From: Aestuariibaculum marinum
GTDB taxonomy: Bacteria > Bacteroidota > Bacteroidia > Flavobacteriales > Flavobacteriaceae
Direction: 5' to 3'
DNA: 64,000 nucleotides
Assembly (NCBI RefSeq): GCF_014596975.1
Contig: NZ_JACVXD010000002.1
Location: 428,280 to 492,279 of the forward strand
Shown here: piece after piece, positions 26,311 to 35,280 of the stretch
Numbering within the stretch: position 1 is the stretch's first letter
Layout: the number at the start of each line of letters is the position of its first letter
The notes under the pieces: generated by a model
Told to the model about the DNA's origin: nothing
Seen by the model: only the letters and a program-made list of their open reading frames with translations
Database searches by the model: none
Program-made: the position numbers and the translations under genes

Positions 26311-28551
26311 ATGAAATTACTACTAAAACGAAAATGGATAAAGTGGGCGGTAATAGTAGGTGTTTCGGTAGTTGGCTTTTTTGCGCTAATATACGCCAGT
26401 GTATTTTTAGGTGTATTTGGTAAGTTACCAACAAAAGAAGATTTAAGTTCAATTAAACAGGCTGAAGCTACCCAACTATTAGATAAGAATGGGAAACTTA
26501 TAGGGAAGTATTACATTTACGACCGGCAGCCTTTAGAGTTTGAGGATATACCACAACATCTTATTGATGCTTTAGTGGCTACTGAAGATGTGCGTTTTTA
26601 TGAGCACGATGGGGTAGATAATGTAAGTTTACTTCGCGTATTTATAAAGAACATTATTCTTGGAGATAAATCGGCAGGGGGCGGAAGTACCATAACCCTG
26701 CAATTGGCTAAGAATTTATTCGGAAGGAAAAATTATGTTGTCTTTAGCATGCTCATTAATAAGTTTAAAGAGTCTATTATTGCTAAGCGTATTGAGGATA
26801 TCTATTCTAAAAATGATATCTTAACCATGTATTTCAACACGGTGCCGTTTCCTGATAATACTTACGGAATAGAAAGTGCCTCCCGAAAGTTTTTCAACAA
26901 ACCTGCAATACATTTAAATTATTCAGAGGCGGCAGCTCTTATTGGAACGTTGAAGGCGACTAGCTATTACAACCCAAGATTGCATAGAGAGCGCACACAA
27001 TTACGACGAGATGTGGTATTTCAGCAAATGTATAAATATGATTATTTAACAGAGGAGGAAATCGATTCGTTAAGTGCTCAGGAACTCGTTTTAAATTATA
27101 AATCGTTTAATCACGATGTGGGCTTAGCACCTTATTTCAGAGAAAGTGTAAAAAAGGAGCTTAAAATTATTTTAGATACATTGAAAAAGCCCGATGGTGA
27201 ACCTTACGATTTGTATCGCGACGGACTGGTAGTTCATACTACTTTAGATTCTACGATGCAGGCTTTAGCCGAAACTTCTATGAAAGAACATCTAGCCGGT
27301 TTACAAAGGGCACATGAGCAATCATATGGAAAGTACGCGCCTTGGAATTCTAAAAAAGTAGTAAATTCAGCTATAAAAACCTTACCAGCATATAAAACCT
27401 ATAAAAGTCAAGGCTTAACTGAAAAACAGATTTTAGATTCTTTATCGGTAAAACGAAAAACCGAATTGTTTCAATGGAAAGGAGATACCATAAAAAATGT
27501 CTCGGCGATTGATAGTTTAAAACATTATCTAAAGTTTTTAAATACAGGTATGTTGTCTGTTGAACCGCAAACCGGAGCCATCAGAACGTATATTGGCGGT
27601 ATCGATTATCGCTTTTTTAAATACGATCACGTATCGCAAAGTGAGCGTCAGGTAGGGTCGACGTTTAAACCGTTTGTGTATACTGCAGCTATTGAAGACG
27701 GCATGAAGCCGTGTACTTATTTTTCATTATCGGCAGTGACCTACACCGATTTTGACGACTGGACGCCAACCAATGCAGGTAAGGAGGAAGATGACGAGCA
27801 TTTAAATTATAACCTTGAAACAGCTTTAAGTCAGTCGGTGAATACGATTGCCGTTAAGGTTTTGAATAAAGTAGGGATTGAAAAAGTAGTGGAGCAAGCG
27901 GCTAAAATGGGCATTCAAAAAGAATTGCCAGAAGAACCCTCTTTAGCTTTAGGTGTTGCCGAAATTAATTTGAAAGAATTAACCGGAGCCTATGCTAGTT
28001 ATGTAAACGATAGTAAACCAGTTAAACTCTATGCTATAACCAAGATCACCGATAAAAACGGACATGTTATTGCAGAGTTTAAACCTGATATTGCCGAAGA
28101 ACAAGCCTATAGCGATTATACCCGAGAAGTCATGCTGCAAATTATGCAATCGACTGTAAACAGAGGAACAGCAACCCGATTACGTTCAAGTTATAATTTG
28201 AAAAACGATATTGCTGGAAAAACGGGTACGACTCAAAACAATAAAGATGGTTGGTTTGTAGGGATTACGCCTAAATTGGTTACGGTAGCCTGGGTTGGGA
28301 ATGACAACCATAGTATCGGTTTTAAAACCACAGGTATTGGTCAGGGCGCAAATTCAGCTTTGCCTATTTTTGCAAAGTTTTATCAAAAACTAAATGCCGA
28401 TTCACAATTTAATACGATTACCAAATCGAAGTTTGAAACGCCTTCAGATGCCGTGCTTCAAGACCTGGACTGCGAACCTGAAAAGCGCGATGGGTTCTTA
28501 AAACGATTGTTCGGAAACAAGAAAAAGGAACGTAAGTTTAAGAGGAAGTAG
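26311..28551 (+). CDS. Class A penicillin-binding protein (PBP1A type)
   Basis: A 746-residue bifunctional peptidoglycan synthase: short cytoplasmic basic tail, one membrane anchor (about 11-34), a glycosyltransferase (GT51) domain with the catalytic motif ATEDVRFYEHDG (Glu92) and GGSTITLQLAKNL, then a transpeptidase domain with SxxK at Ser450-Lys453 (GSTFKPF), SxN (SQSVNT) and KTGT (AGKTGTTQNNKDGWF). The basic C-terminal tail (GNKKKERKFKRK) is common in this group. It polymerises glycan strands and cross-links peptides outside the inner membrane. Confidence 0.95.
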   Translation: MKLLLKRKWIKWAVIVGVSVVGFFALIYASVFLGVFGKLPTKEDLSSIKQAEATQLLDKNGKLIGKYYIYDRQPLEFEDIPQHLIDALVATEDVRFYEHDGVDNVSLLRVFIKNIILGDKSAGGGSTITLQLAKNLFGRKNYVVFSMLINKFKESIIAKRIEDIYSKNDILTMYFNTVPFPDNTYGIESASRKFFNKPAIHLNYSEAAALIGTLKATSYYNPRLHRERTQLRRDVVFQQMYKYDYLTEEEIDSLSAQELVLNYKSFNHDVGLAPYFRESVKKELKIILDTLKKPDGEPYDLYRDGLVVHTTLDSTMQALAETSMKEHLAGLQRAHEQSYGKYAPWNSKKVVNSAIKTLPAYKTYKSQGLTEKQILDSLSVKRKTELFQWKGDTIKNVSAIDSLKHYLKFLNTGMLSVEPQTGAIRTYIGGIDYRFFKYDHVSQSERQVGSTFKPFVYTAAIEDGMKPCTYFSLSAVTYTDFDDWTPTNAGKEEDDEHLNYNLETALSQSVNTIAVKVLNKVGIEKVVEQAAKMGIQKELPEEPSLALGVAEINLKELTGAYASYVNDSKPVKLYAITKITDKNGHVIAEFKPDIAEEQAYSDYTREVMLQIMQSTVNRGTATRLRSSYNLKNDIAGKTGTTQNNKDGWFVGITPKLVTVAWVGNDNHSIGFKTTGIGQGANSALPIFAKFYQKLNADSQFNTITKSKFETPSDAVLQDLDCEPEKRDGFLKRLFGNKKKERKFKRK

Positions 28552-28570
28552 TGTTTATTGTGTTAAAGTA

Positions 28571-29038
28571 TTAGATTTTGTTTTTTTCATCTAAATACTT
28601 TTCTTCTGAAATTGATTCAATAAAATCGATATTACCTTTCCTGTTAATATACACTTTAGTATACTGAGTTAGCTGACTTGATGATTGAGCGATTGAAGGG
28701 TCTATGACTGGGGTAGCTTCAACAACAATTTTTTCTTTACCATATATATATGGAATCCACCAAAATTTAGAATAAACAGTTCCATTCATTAATGCTACGC
28801 AACCAGGAAATGCATCAATTGTATTACTAATCGCCTTATCAATTTTTATTCTTTTAGAGGGAACAAATATAATTATGCTTGCTTTGTCTTCTCCTTCTGT
28901 TTTCTCAGAAGATTTTTTCAGAGAAGCTAATTTCTCAAGTTCAATATCCTTCGTTGAAACAATTGTAAAGTTAAATAAGTTTCTAGAACATCCGGTTAGG
29001 AATGTACAAGCAGTTATCAAAATGATAAATTTTTTCAT
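28571..29038 (-). CDS. Small lipoprotein, function unknown
   Basis: A 155-residue protein with signal peptide and lipobox (MKKFIILITACTFLTGC). The frame is open to a TTG at 29050, but the ATG at 29038 gives the standard signal sequence. The mature part has alternating beta-like segments (ASIIIFVPSKRIKID, TKVYINRKGNIDFIESI) and a segment WWIPYIYGKEKIVVEATPVI. I do not recognise a family. It is convergent with the PBP gene, with 19 bases between the stops and no clear terminator. Confidence 0.7.
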   Translation of the reverse strand: MKKFIILITACTFLTGCSRNLFNFTIVSTKDIELEKLASLKKSSEKTEGEDKASIIIFVPSKRIKIDKAISNTIDAFPGCVALMNGTVYSKFWWIPYIYGKEKIVVEATPVIDPSIAQSSSQLTQYTKVYINRKGNIDFIESISEEKYLDEKNKI

Positions 29039-29106
29039 CAGGTATTTCAATTATTTTTGTAGAATTTGACTAAGCTTTTAGCTCGGCAAATATAATTTTA
29101 ATTCTT

Positions 29107-29150
29107 ACAAAAAAAGCGGTTGATTTAAATTTAAATTAACCGCTTTTTTT
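29107..29150 (-). terminator. Rho-independent terminator-like hairpin between two minus-strand genes
   Basis: AAAAAGCGGTT and AACCGCTTTTT form a stem around an AT-rich loop with T runs on both strands. It lies just downstream of the DUF3078 gene at 29172 on the minus strand and would end that transcript before the small lipoprotein gene. Confidence 0.85.
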
Positions 29151-29171
29151 AAAATATTATTTGTTCTTGGT

Positions 29172-30098
29172 TTAGAACTTATAACTCAAACCAAGTGTAT
29201 AATATGTCTGTAATTTGTTATCTAAATCATCAAAATCGGTTGCGGTTGCAGGGTCTTGTGCTAGAGCGAAATCAAGCGCTTCCTGTCTGTTGTTTCTTAA
29301 GCCAAAATCAAAGCCAACCCCAATCATTTTCCATAGGGTGTAGCTGAACGAATTGGTCCAGGTCCAGTTCGAGTAGTCATTACTTTTGTAACTCTGGAAC
29401 ATCGACAGATTGGTTTTAAAATTCACAGCACCGAAACTTCTGGTGTAATCGGCAACAATTTTAGCACCTAGAGACGATTCGTAAATCGTTTCCCCACTAC
29501 TAAACACAAAGTTGTAGTTTAATGGGTGAATAACCACTACTAGATTCTCGATTGGCGTCCACGTGGCACCAATACCTAAATCTAAGTATCCAGGGTCATT
29601 AAAGTTATCTAAAAGCGTGGTACGGTATTCCATTAATCCCGAAGCTGCTAACGATTTGGTAATGTTTCTACCGTAAAGCGATGAAATGTTAAACACATCG
29701 GTTGTTGGGTTGAAGCTATCATCGTCATTTGGGTCGTCTTTATCGTCAAGTTTTACCCAGTTTAAATTGGTGGTTAGGGCATTCCTCCAGAAGAATTTCT
29801 CCTGAATTAAATTGGCATAAGCATTTAATGTAAATCCTATATTTCCGGATTGGTTGTTAGGCGTCCCTTGCGAATACCAGTTACTAAAGTTCGAAATGCT
29901 TCCCCCAATGGTTCCAAAGGCGCCTATTCGCCAACCTGGAAGTGCATCAATTTTAGCTTGTATGGCTTTAACCTCGGCAGTAAGGGCATCGGCTTCAGCC
30001 TTTTTTTCTTTTTTCTGAGCTTCAAGTTCTTCTTTTGTTTGCGCATTAACTGATACCATACCAATTAATAATGCCAAGAGTAAAAGTGTTTTTTTCAT
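29172..30098 (-). CDS. DUF3078 domain-containing outer-membrane protein
   Basis: A 308-residue protein: signal peptide (MKKTLLLLALLIGMVSVNAQ), a short coiled coil rich in Lys, Glu and Ala (about 21-48), then the DUF3078 beta-barrel with GWRIGAFGTIGGSISNFSNW and many aromatic strands, ending in Phe (LGLSYKF). The open frame extends 24 codons upstream, but the signal peptide marks the ATG at 30098. DUF3078 is widespread in Bacteroidota without an assigned role. An own terminator follows. Confidence 0.85.
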   Translation of the reverse strand: MKKTLLLLALLIGMVSVNAQTKEELEAQKKEKKAEADALTAEVKAIQAKIDALPGWRIGAFGTIGGSISNFSNWYSQGTPNNQSGNIGFTLNAYANLIQEKFFWRNALTTNLNWVKLDDKDDPNDDDSFNPTTDVFNISSLYGRNITKSLAASGLMEYRTTLLDNFNDPGYLDLGIGATWTPIENLVVVIHPLNYNFVFSSGETIYESSLGAKIVADYTRSFGAVNFKTNLSMFQSYKSNDYSNWTWTNSFSYTLWKMIGVGFDFGLRNNRQEALDFALAQDPATATDFDDLDNKLQTYYTLGLSYKF

Positions 30099-30211
30099 AT
30101 TGGTTTGTTTATGAATGGAGTATAAATATAATTTTAAAATAATTGACTTACAACAGCTGCCGTAAATCATTACGATTTAAGACACTTGTTTTGTGTGAGT
30201 GTCACTTAAAA

Positions 30212-30718
30212 TTATTTGTTTTTATATAGCGGAACTGAAGAACAGGCTTCACCGTACATAATGGACTTCGCAATGGGTTTTAGTTTTGAAGCTAACATGA
30301 TATAGGCATTTTGCGGTACCGGTTTTTTTGAACAGCCTTTAATAATAATAGGCTTATCGGTGTACTCACTAACCTCTAAATTATTGATGATGTTCTGATA
30401 AACGCTAGTCTCTAAATCTTCTAAAGAACCTATAACTACATGTTGGGCATAAGGGTCTAAATGGAGACTGATAAGCATAAAAGCCCATCCCGGAATAATA
30501 GCATCGCTACTGCAGGTTAACGCCACATAACAGTTCTCGTATTGCGACCAGTCATGTTCTGAAACATGAGTTCTAAAATCTTTTTCGCGAAGCACAAAAC
30601 CTTCAAAAAGCCAGTCTTTAATATCGAAAACCATACGAGGTCCTTTTGGGTAATAGTCTTCTAAGTTTATTGTTACCAGTTTACTATTCGCTACGCGATT
30701 TATAATTTCATCTGCCAT
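30212..30718 (-). CDS. DUF2480 family protein
   Basis: A 168-residue soluble protein. The features VTINLEDYYPKGPRMVFDIK, DWLFEGFVLREKDFR and KGCSKKPVPQNAYI match the Bacteroidota family DUF2480, often encoded near suf genes as here. It has two cysteine-containing spots (LTCSSDA, KGCSKK) and a third near the end (GEACSS), which would allow metal or cluster handling, but no function is established. A repeat-like GGTCTCGACTGCGCTCGACC lies between this gene and the ABC transporter gene. Confidence 0.82.
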   Translation of the reverse strand: MADEIINRVANSKLVTINLEDYYPKGPRMVFDIKDWLFEGFVLREKDFRTHVSEHDWSQYENCYVALTCSSDAIIPGWAFMLISLHLDPYAQHVVIGSLEDLETSVYQNIINNLEVSEYTDKPIIIKGCSKKPVPQNAYIMLASKLKPIAKSIMYGEACSSVPLYKNK

Positions 30719-30762
30719 ACTGCAAATTTAAATAAATTAAAAAGAGTTATTGTAATAATTTA

Positions 30763-30785
30763 TAGGTCTCGACTGCGCTCGACCT
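30763..30785. repeat. Short intergenic repeat-like sequence (TCGACTGCGCTCGA type)
   Basis: GGTCTCGACTGCGCTCGACC is a partly palindromic string of a kind seen repeatedly between genes in flavobacterial genomes. Only one copy was noticed in this window, so the repeat status rests on recall. Confidence 0.35.
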
Positions 30786-30796
30786 GACACTGTTTT

Positions 30797-32635
30797 TTAT
30801 TGATAGCCTTCAGCCTGAAGCGAGAACAAATGTGCATATAAATTGTCGTTTCGCATGAGTTCTTCGTGGGTGCCGAGTTCCAGAACTTTGCCATCTTCTA
30901 AAACCAGAATGCGATCGGCTTGTCTTACGGTGCTAAAACGGTGTGAAATAATGATGCTCGTTTTGCCTTCTGTTAACCCGATAAAACGAGTAAACACATC
31001 GCTTTCGGCTTTGGCGTCTAAGGCTGAAGTTGGTTCGTCTAAAATCATCACTTCGGCATTTTTCATGTACGCACGTGCCAAGGCTACTTTTTGCCATTGC
31101 CCACCAGAAAGGTCTTGCCCGTTAGCAAAACGTTTTCCTAATTGTTGGTTGTAACCGAGTTTTAATTCGTTTACAACTGAATCGGCTAAACTTAATTCAG
31201 CGGCATTTTCAATTTTTGTTTGATTGTCTAATTCATTAATATCACCAATAGCAATGTTTTCTTTAATGGTGAATTCATAACGGAAGAAATCCTGAAAAAT
31301 TACTCCGAAAAAGGCTTGGTATTCTGCTTTGTTAAATCGATTAATATTAATTCCATCTAATAAAATGTCTCCCGAAGTCGGTTCGTAAAAACGCAATAAC
31401 AATTTGGTTAACGTGGTTTTTCCTGCACCATTTTGTCCTACAAAGGCTAATTTCTCACCGGCTTTAAGGGTGAAATTTATGTCTTTTAATATTTCATGAT
31501 CCGAACCCGGATAAGAAAAATATACGTTCTTAAATTCGAAACCTTCTTTAATACTTTTTGGGAGTGGCATATCTTCCTCGGTTTTCGAGGCAACTGAAAT
31601 ATCTGTAAAATCAAAATAGTCTTTTAGATATAAAGCACTCTCTGAAATACGCGTAAAACGCGAAAAGAACTCCTGGAGATTCTTCATTAAACGGTTAAAC
31701 GAGCCCGAAAGGAACGTAAGTTCACCAATAGAAATCGCACCTGAAAGTACGCGATAAATAATAAACACATAAGCGCCATAATAACTTAAAGAGCCCAGAA
31801 GATTGAATAAAAAACCTAGTGCCGAACGTTTAACGGCAAGTGTTCTGTTGAGTTCGTAATATTCTTCGGAAAGGTTTTTAAAACGATCGACGATAAAATC
31901 GGTTAAGCCAAATAATTTTATTTCTTTCGCTGTTTTATCGTTAGCACCAATAAAGCGTAAATAGTCTAATTGCCTGCGTTCTGCTGTCCAGCTTCTGGCT
32001 AGTGAGTATTCCTGTTGACTAAAACGCACTTCGTTAATAAACGATGGAATAATACTCAATATTAACAGTAATATTAAATACGGTTCAAAGTACACCAATC
32101 CGGCAATTAAAGTAACTATTGATACCGCACTCTGTGCCTGGCCAAGCACATTAGACATGAGTCCAACACGACCAGTGGTTTGTGTTCTGGCACGTTCCAG
32201 TTTGTCATAAAATTCAGAATCTTCTAGTAAGCTAATATTAATTTGATTCGTCTTTTTTATAATGGTCACCGACGTTGCTATATTGTATTCATCACCTAAT
32301 AAACCATCGGTTAACGAAATAGCTCTGTTCATTAAGTCGGATAAAATAACTAAACCGAATTCAATAGCAACGTAGGTCCAGAGTTGAGTGTAATCGGTAG
32401 CATCAAGTGAAATTTGATGTATAATTTCGTCGATAATTAATTTACCAACCCATAAAATAATAACTGGAAGCAGGGCGCCAATGAGCCTGCAAAAGGCCGA
32501 GAGTAAGAATAGTTTTTTGTTGACATTCCAGATTTCTTTAAAAAACCGGGGAATGTACGTAAGTGCATTAAAAGACGACTTTAAATTTGTTTTTTTACCG
32601 CCGTCTTTTAATGATTTAGGTGTGCGTTTAGCCAT
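30797..32635 (-). CDS. ABC exporter, fused membrane and ATP-binding domains
   Basis: A 612-residue half-transporter. Residues about 40-330 form the six-helix exporter domain. The ATPase has Walker A GQNGAGKTT (400-408), Q-loop Gln448, signature LSGGQ (509-513), Walker B VMILDEP (Asp533-Glu534) and switch His565. It would act as a homodimer or with a partner half encoded elsewhere. It starts 13 bases behind the SufT-like gene, so it is cotranscribed with late suf genes. The substrate is unknown; the context does not show whether it is linked to cluster assembly. Confidence 0.9.
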   Translation of the reverse strand: MAKRTPKSLKDGGKKTNLKSSFNALTYIPRFFKEIWNVNKKLFLLSAFCRLIGALLPVIILWVGKLIIDEIIHQISLDATDYTQLWTYVAIEFGLVILSDLMNRAISLTDGLLGDEYNIATSVTIIKKTNQINISLLEDSEFYDKLERARTQTTGRVGLMSNVLGQAQSAVSIVTLIAGLVYFEPYLILLLILSIIPSFINEVRFSQQEYSLARSWTAERRQLDYLRFIGANDKTAKEIKLFGLTDFIVDRFKNLSEEYYELNRTLAVKRSALGFLFNLLGSLSYYGAYVFIIYRVLSGAISIGELTFLSGSFNRLMKNLQEFFSRFTRISESALYLKDYFDFTDISVASKTEEDMPLPKSIKEGFEFKNVYFSYPGSDHEILKDINFTLKAGEKLAFVGQNGAGKTTLTKLLLRFYEPTSGDILLDGININRFNKAEYQAFFGVIFQDFFRYEFTIKENIAIGDINELDNQTKIENAAELSLADSVVNELKLGYNQQLGKRFANGQDLSGGQWQKVALARAYMKNAEVMILDEPTSALDAKAESDVFTRFIGLTEGKTSIIISHRFSTVRQADRILVLEDGKVLELGTHEELMRNDNLYAHLFSLQAEGYQ

Positions 32636-32648
32636 CTAAAATTTGTTA

Positions 32649-32972
32649 TTAAAGCATGCCCAATTCTAATTTGGCTTCTTCACTCATTAAATCTTGTGTC
32701 CATGGCGGATCGAAAGTAATTTCAACCTCGGCACTATTTACGTCATCTAATGATTTTATTTTTTCTTCAACCTCAAGAGGTAATGTTTCTGCTACTGGGC
32801 AGTTAGGTGTGGTTAATGTCATTAAGATTTTAACATCGTAATCTTCATTTACAAAAACATCATAGATTAACCCTAATTCGTAGATGTCTACAGGGATTTC
32901 CGGGTCGTAAATGGTTTTTAAAACATTAACTATTTTTTCGCCTAAATCGGCAGTGTCAATTGCTTCGCTCAT
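32649..32972 (-). CDS. SufT-like MIP18/DUF59 family protein
   Basis: A 107-residue protein. IYDPEIPVDIYELGLIYDV and LTTPNCPVAETLPLEVEEKI, with the conserved Cys in the TPNCP motif, and DPPWTQDLMSEEAKLELG are hallmarks of the DUF59 domain found in SUF-associated proteins. Such proteins help deliver or mature Fe-S clusters. It lies between sufE and an ABC exporter gene. The family call is secure; its exact place in the pathway is inferred from the cluster. Confidence 0.9.
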   Translation of the reverse strand: MSEAIDTADLGEKIVNVLKTIYDPEIPVDIYELGLIYDVFVNEDYDVKILMTLTTPNCPVAETLPLEVEEKIKSLDDVNSAEVEITFDPPWTQDLMSEEAKLELGML

Positions 32973-33027
32973 ATGTTCAATGTTTACAGGCTTAGTCGGA
33001 TTCCGATAAGCGACTTAACGAATAATA

Positions 33028-33450
33028 TTATTTTATTTGTGTTTGGTATGCGATGGCATACATTTTAAGTTGTTTTATCATACTAACCAAACCGTTAGCC
33101 CGGGTAGGTGATAAGTGTTCTTTTAAACCAATTTTGTCTATAAAAGCCATATCGGCATTGATAATGTCTTTAGGGTGTTGGTTAGAGAACACACGAATTA
33201 AAATAGCAATAATACCTTTAGTGATGATGGCATCACTATCAGCTGTAAATTCTACCTTATCGTCCTGCATATCGGCATGTACCCAAACTTTACTCTGGCA
33301 GCCTTTAATGATATGGTCATCGGTTTTATATTGTTCGTCAATTAGGGGCAAGTCTTTCCCTAAATCAATCATATATTGGTAACGTTCTTCCCAATCTTCA
33401 AACATTGAGAATTCGTCGATAATTTCATTTTGAATTTCTTCTATAGTCAC
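33028..33450 (-). CDS. sufE: SufE family sulfur-transfer protein
   Basis: A 140-residue protein that takes persulfide sulfur from SufS and boosts its activity. The acceptor cysteine is Cys51 in KGCQSKVWVH; FEDWEERYQYMIDLGKDLP is the typical N-terminal part. The frame extends to a TTG at 33477, but the GTG at 33450 gives the family-standard beginning (MTIEEIQNEIIDEF) and is preferred. The partner gene sufS lies 1.8 kb upstream on the same strand. Confidence 0.93.
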   Translation of the reverse strand: MTIEEIQNEIIDEFSMFEDWEERYQYMIDLGKDLPLIDEQYKTDDHIIKGCQSKVWVHADMQDDKVEFTADSDAIITKGIIAILIRVFSNQHPKDIINADMAFIDKIGLKEHLSPTRANGLVSMIKQLKMYAIAYQTQIK

Positions 33451-33489
33451 AATCTCAAATTTTATGTAAAAATACAATAAGAATATCAG

Positions 33490-33918
33490 CTATTCAATGT
33501 TTTCTGTAAGAGATAGTATTTCTTTAACAAGTTGAGCGATTTCTTCAGGTGGATTTCCATGGTCGAAGGGCTGACTTTGATAAATAGAATCTTGATATGT
33601 TATTTTTAGTTTAGCAATGGCAGCAGCATCAAACATACGTTTATCTGAAGGGGCTTTTAAGTTTGGAATATCCGGAATATCAATAGTTTTTAAGATGTTG
33701 TAAATGGTAGACCATTTTTTATCTGAACAGGGCTTAATCAAAGCTTTGGACGCTCTGTTTTTTTGAAATGATATTTCTTTTTTATTGATAATGATGTTCT
33801 TATATGTACCTCTTGATATTGCTGAATACTCTATAGAAATAGCCTCCTGAATAATGTTTGAATCCTTACAACCATTAAGATTTAAGATAACAGATAAAAT
33901 GACGAGAAATAGTTTCAT
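33490..33918 (-). CDS. Small lipoprotein, function unknown
   Basis: A 142-residue protein with signal peptide and lipobox (ILSVILNLNGC, Cys17). The mature part has ISIEYSAISRGTYKNIIINK and ISFQKNRASK, followed by a region with a cysteine (KPCSDKKW). I do not recognise a named family with confidence. It stands immediately upstream of sufE on the same strand. Confidence 0.7.
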   Translation of the reverse strand: MKLFLVILSVILNLNGCKDSNIIQEAISIEYSAISRGTYKNIIINKKEISFQKNRASKALIKPCSDKKWSTIYNILKTIDIPDIPNLKAPSDKRMFDAAAIAKLKITYQDSIYQSQPFDHGNPPEEIAQLVKEILSLTENIE

Positions 33919-33944
33919 AACATGATTTTGGTATTTAATAATAC

Positions 33945-33973
33945 AAAAAAGACGCCAAAGTTGGCGTCTTTTT
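33945..33973. terminator. Rho-independent terminator after the M43 protease gene
   Basis: AAAAAGACGCCAA and TTGGCGTCTTTTT form a perfect stem with a two-base loop region and T runs on both strands. It ends the protease transcript on the minus strand. Confidence 0.9.
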
Positions 33974-33993
33974 GAATTTTATGTCATTCTGAT

Positions 33994-35061
33994 TTAGTTT
34001 CCTAACATAGACGCTCTAAAACCTCCAGATGTAAAGACAGCGCGCATTCTGTTGCGTTGGCCATCGGTAAACATATACATGCAGGCATCATCGGTATAAT
34101 CCATGTAATTCATAGTCATATCAGCATCTTTACAACTAATAGAAGGGTAAGATGGACAACCGTAATTTGCACCATCAGAAGAAGGCGTGTCTTCAACAAA
34201 ATCGTCTTGTCTACATCTACCGTCTCCCCAAATGTGTCTGAGATTTAACCAGTGACCTACTTCATGGGTTGCTGTTCTTCCTTCGTTATATGGCGCAGCC
34301 GTTCCTCCAGGTAAACTCTCATGTAATAATACAACACCATCCGTTGCAAGGTTTCCTCCAGGGAATTGTGCATATCCTAGAATACCTCCTCCTATATTAC
34401 ATACCCAGATGTTCAAATGGGTTTCAGGAGTGATAGGAGGATAAGCAGCTTTTACAGCATCATTTGTTCCCCACGAACTTCTGGAATCATCGTGTCTGTA
34501 AGTGGTAATAAGGTTGAATTCTATATCTGTTATTGTAGCATCATTAATAAAATCTGTCGCCCCACTTGGTAATTGATTTGTATTTGTGCTACTAAAGTCA
34601 TCATTTAGAACTGATATTTGATCGGTTACTTGTTTGTCGGTGATATCACTTGCATTTGGCAGTACAACATGAACATAAACAGGAATAGTGATGGTTCCTA
34701 AACCATCCTCGATAGGAAGGACGTCGACATCGGTACTACCTGTGTCACCACTACCTCCTCCTCCAGGGGTCGTAGGTTTTCCCTTTGCAGTTATGAATTT
34801 GCGGGTGTGGTACTCTATAGCATACATTTTTTGCTCTAAACCCGGATTTTCCTGAAGCTGACGGTTAAGTACGTTCATGGTGTAACACGGGGTAAGCGAT
34901 TTTTTTGAGGTAGCAGATTTAGCTGAAATATCTTCTAAATCTGTGTAAACATAAAAATCACTCATGTCAATTTCCTGTTCTTGAGTGATTTCGTTTTTTT
35001 CGCTCTCGCAGGCAACAAATAGAAGTCCTATAGCCGCCATACTTAAAATTAATTTTTTCAT
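33994..35061 (-). CDS. M43 (pappalysin) family zinc metalloprotease lipoprotein
   Basis: A 355-residue lipoprotein (lipobox LLFVAC, Cys18) with a Gly-rich linker at about 99-106 and a metalloprotease domain. The zinc motif is HEVGHWLNLRH (His266, Glu267, His270, His276), in which Asn273 occupies the place of the usual Gly of HExxHxxGxxH. The Met-turn region MNYMDYTDDACMYMF is present. Cysteines after the zinc site (DGRCRQDDF, NYGCPSYPSISC) could form disulfides. There is no T9SS sorting domain. It sits inside the suf region but has a 219-base gap upstream and its own terminator, so it is probably a separate unit. Confidence 0.88.
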   Translation of the reverse strand: MKKLILSMAAIGLLFVACESEKNEITQEQEIDMSDFYVYTDLEDISAKSATSKKSLTPCYTMNVLNRQLQENPGLEQKMYAIEYHTRKFITAKGKPTTPGGGGSGDTGSTDVDVLPIEDGLGTITIPVYVHVVLPNASDITDKQVTDQISVLNDDFSSTNTNQLPSGATDFINDATITDIEFNLITTYRHDDSRSSWGTNDAVKAAYPPITPETHLNIWVCNIGGGILGYAQFPGGNLATDGVVLLHESLPGGTAAPYNEGRTATHEVGHWLNLRHIWGDGRCRQDDFVEDTPSSDGANYGCPSYPSISCKDADMTMNYMDYTDDACMYMFTDGQRNRMRAVFTSGGFRASMLGN

Positions 35062-35247
35062 TTTTTAAATTTAATTTGAATTAGTCGGCTTTGAAGATAG
35101 GATATTTTTAGAGTTTAATGGTTCTAAAGTGAAAATTATTGTTAATAATTCGACAAAATGCAGTGTTTTGTTATTTATTTAACAAAATAAAATAAGAAAT
35201 ACTAAAGAATGAGATTATTTTATGCAGAAAATACGATTCTGAATCAG

Positions 35248-35280
35248 TAGGTTAAGTAGTAAAAAGGTTTTCTTAACCTA
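35248..35280. repeat. Inverted repeat at the sufS 3' end
   Basis: TAGGTTAAG (35248-35256) and CTTAACCTA (35272-35280) form a perfect nine-base stem directly against the sufS stop codon. No T run follows on the minus strand, so it may stabilise the 3' end rather than terminate. Confidence 0.5.

Noticed and set aside
30843-31154. Plus-strand ORF of 103 codons
   Set aside because: Antisense to the ATPase domain of the ABC exporter with conserved Walker motifs.
32985-33018. Repeat-like string around AGTCG...CGACT between the SufT-like gene and sufE
   Set aside because: Short imperfect palindrome; similarity to the other repeats is too weak to list.
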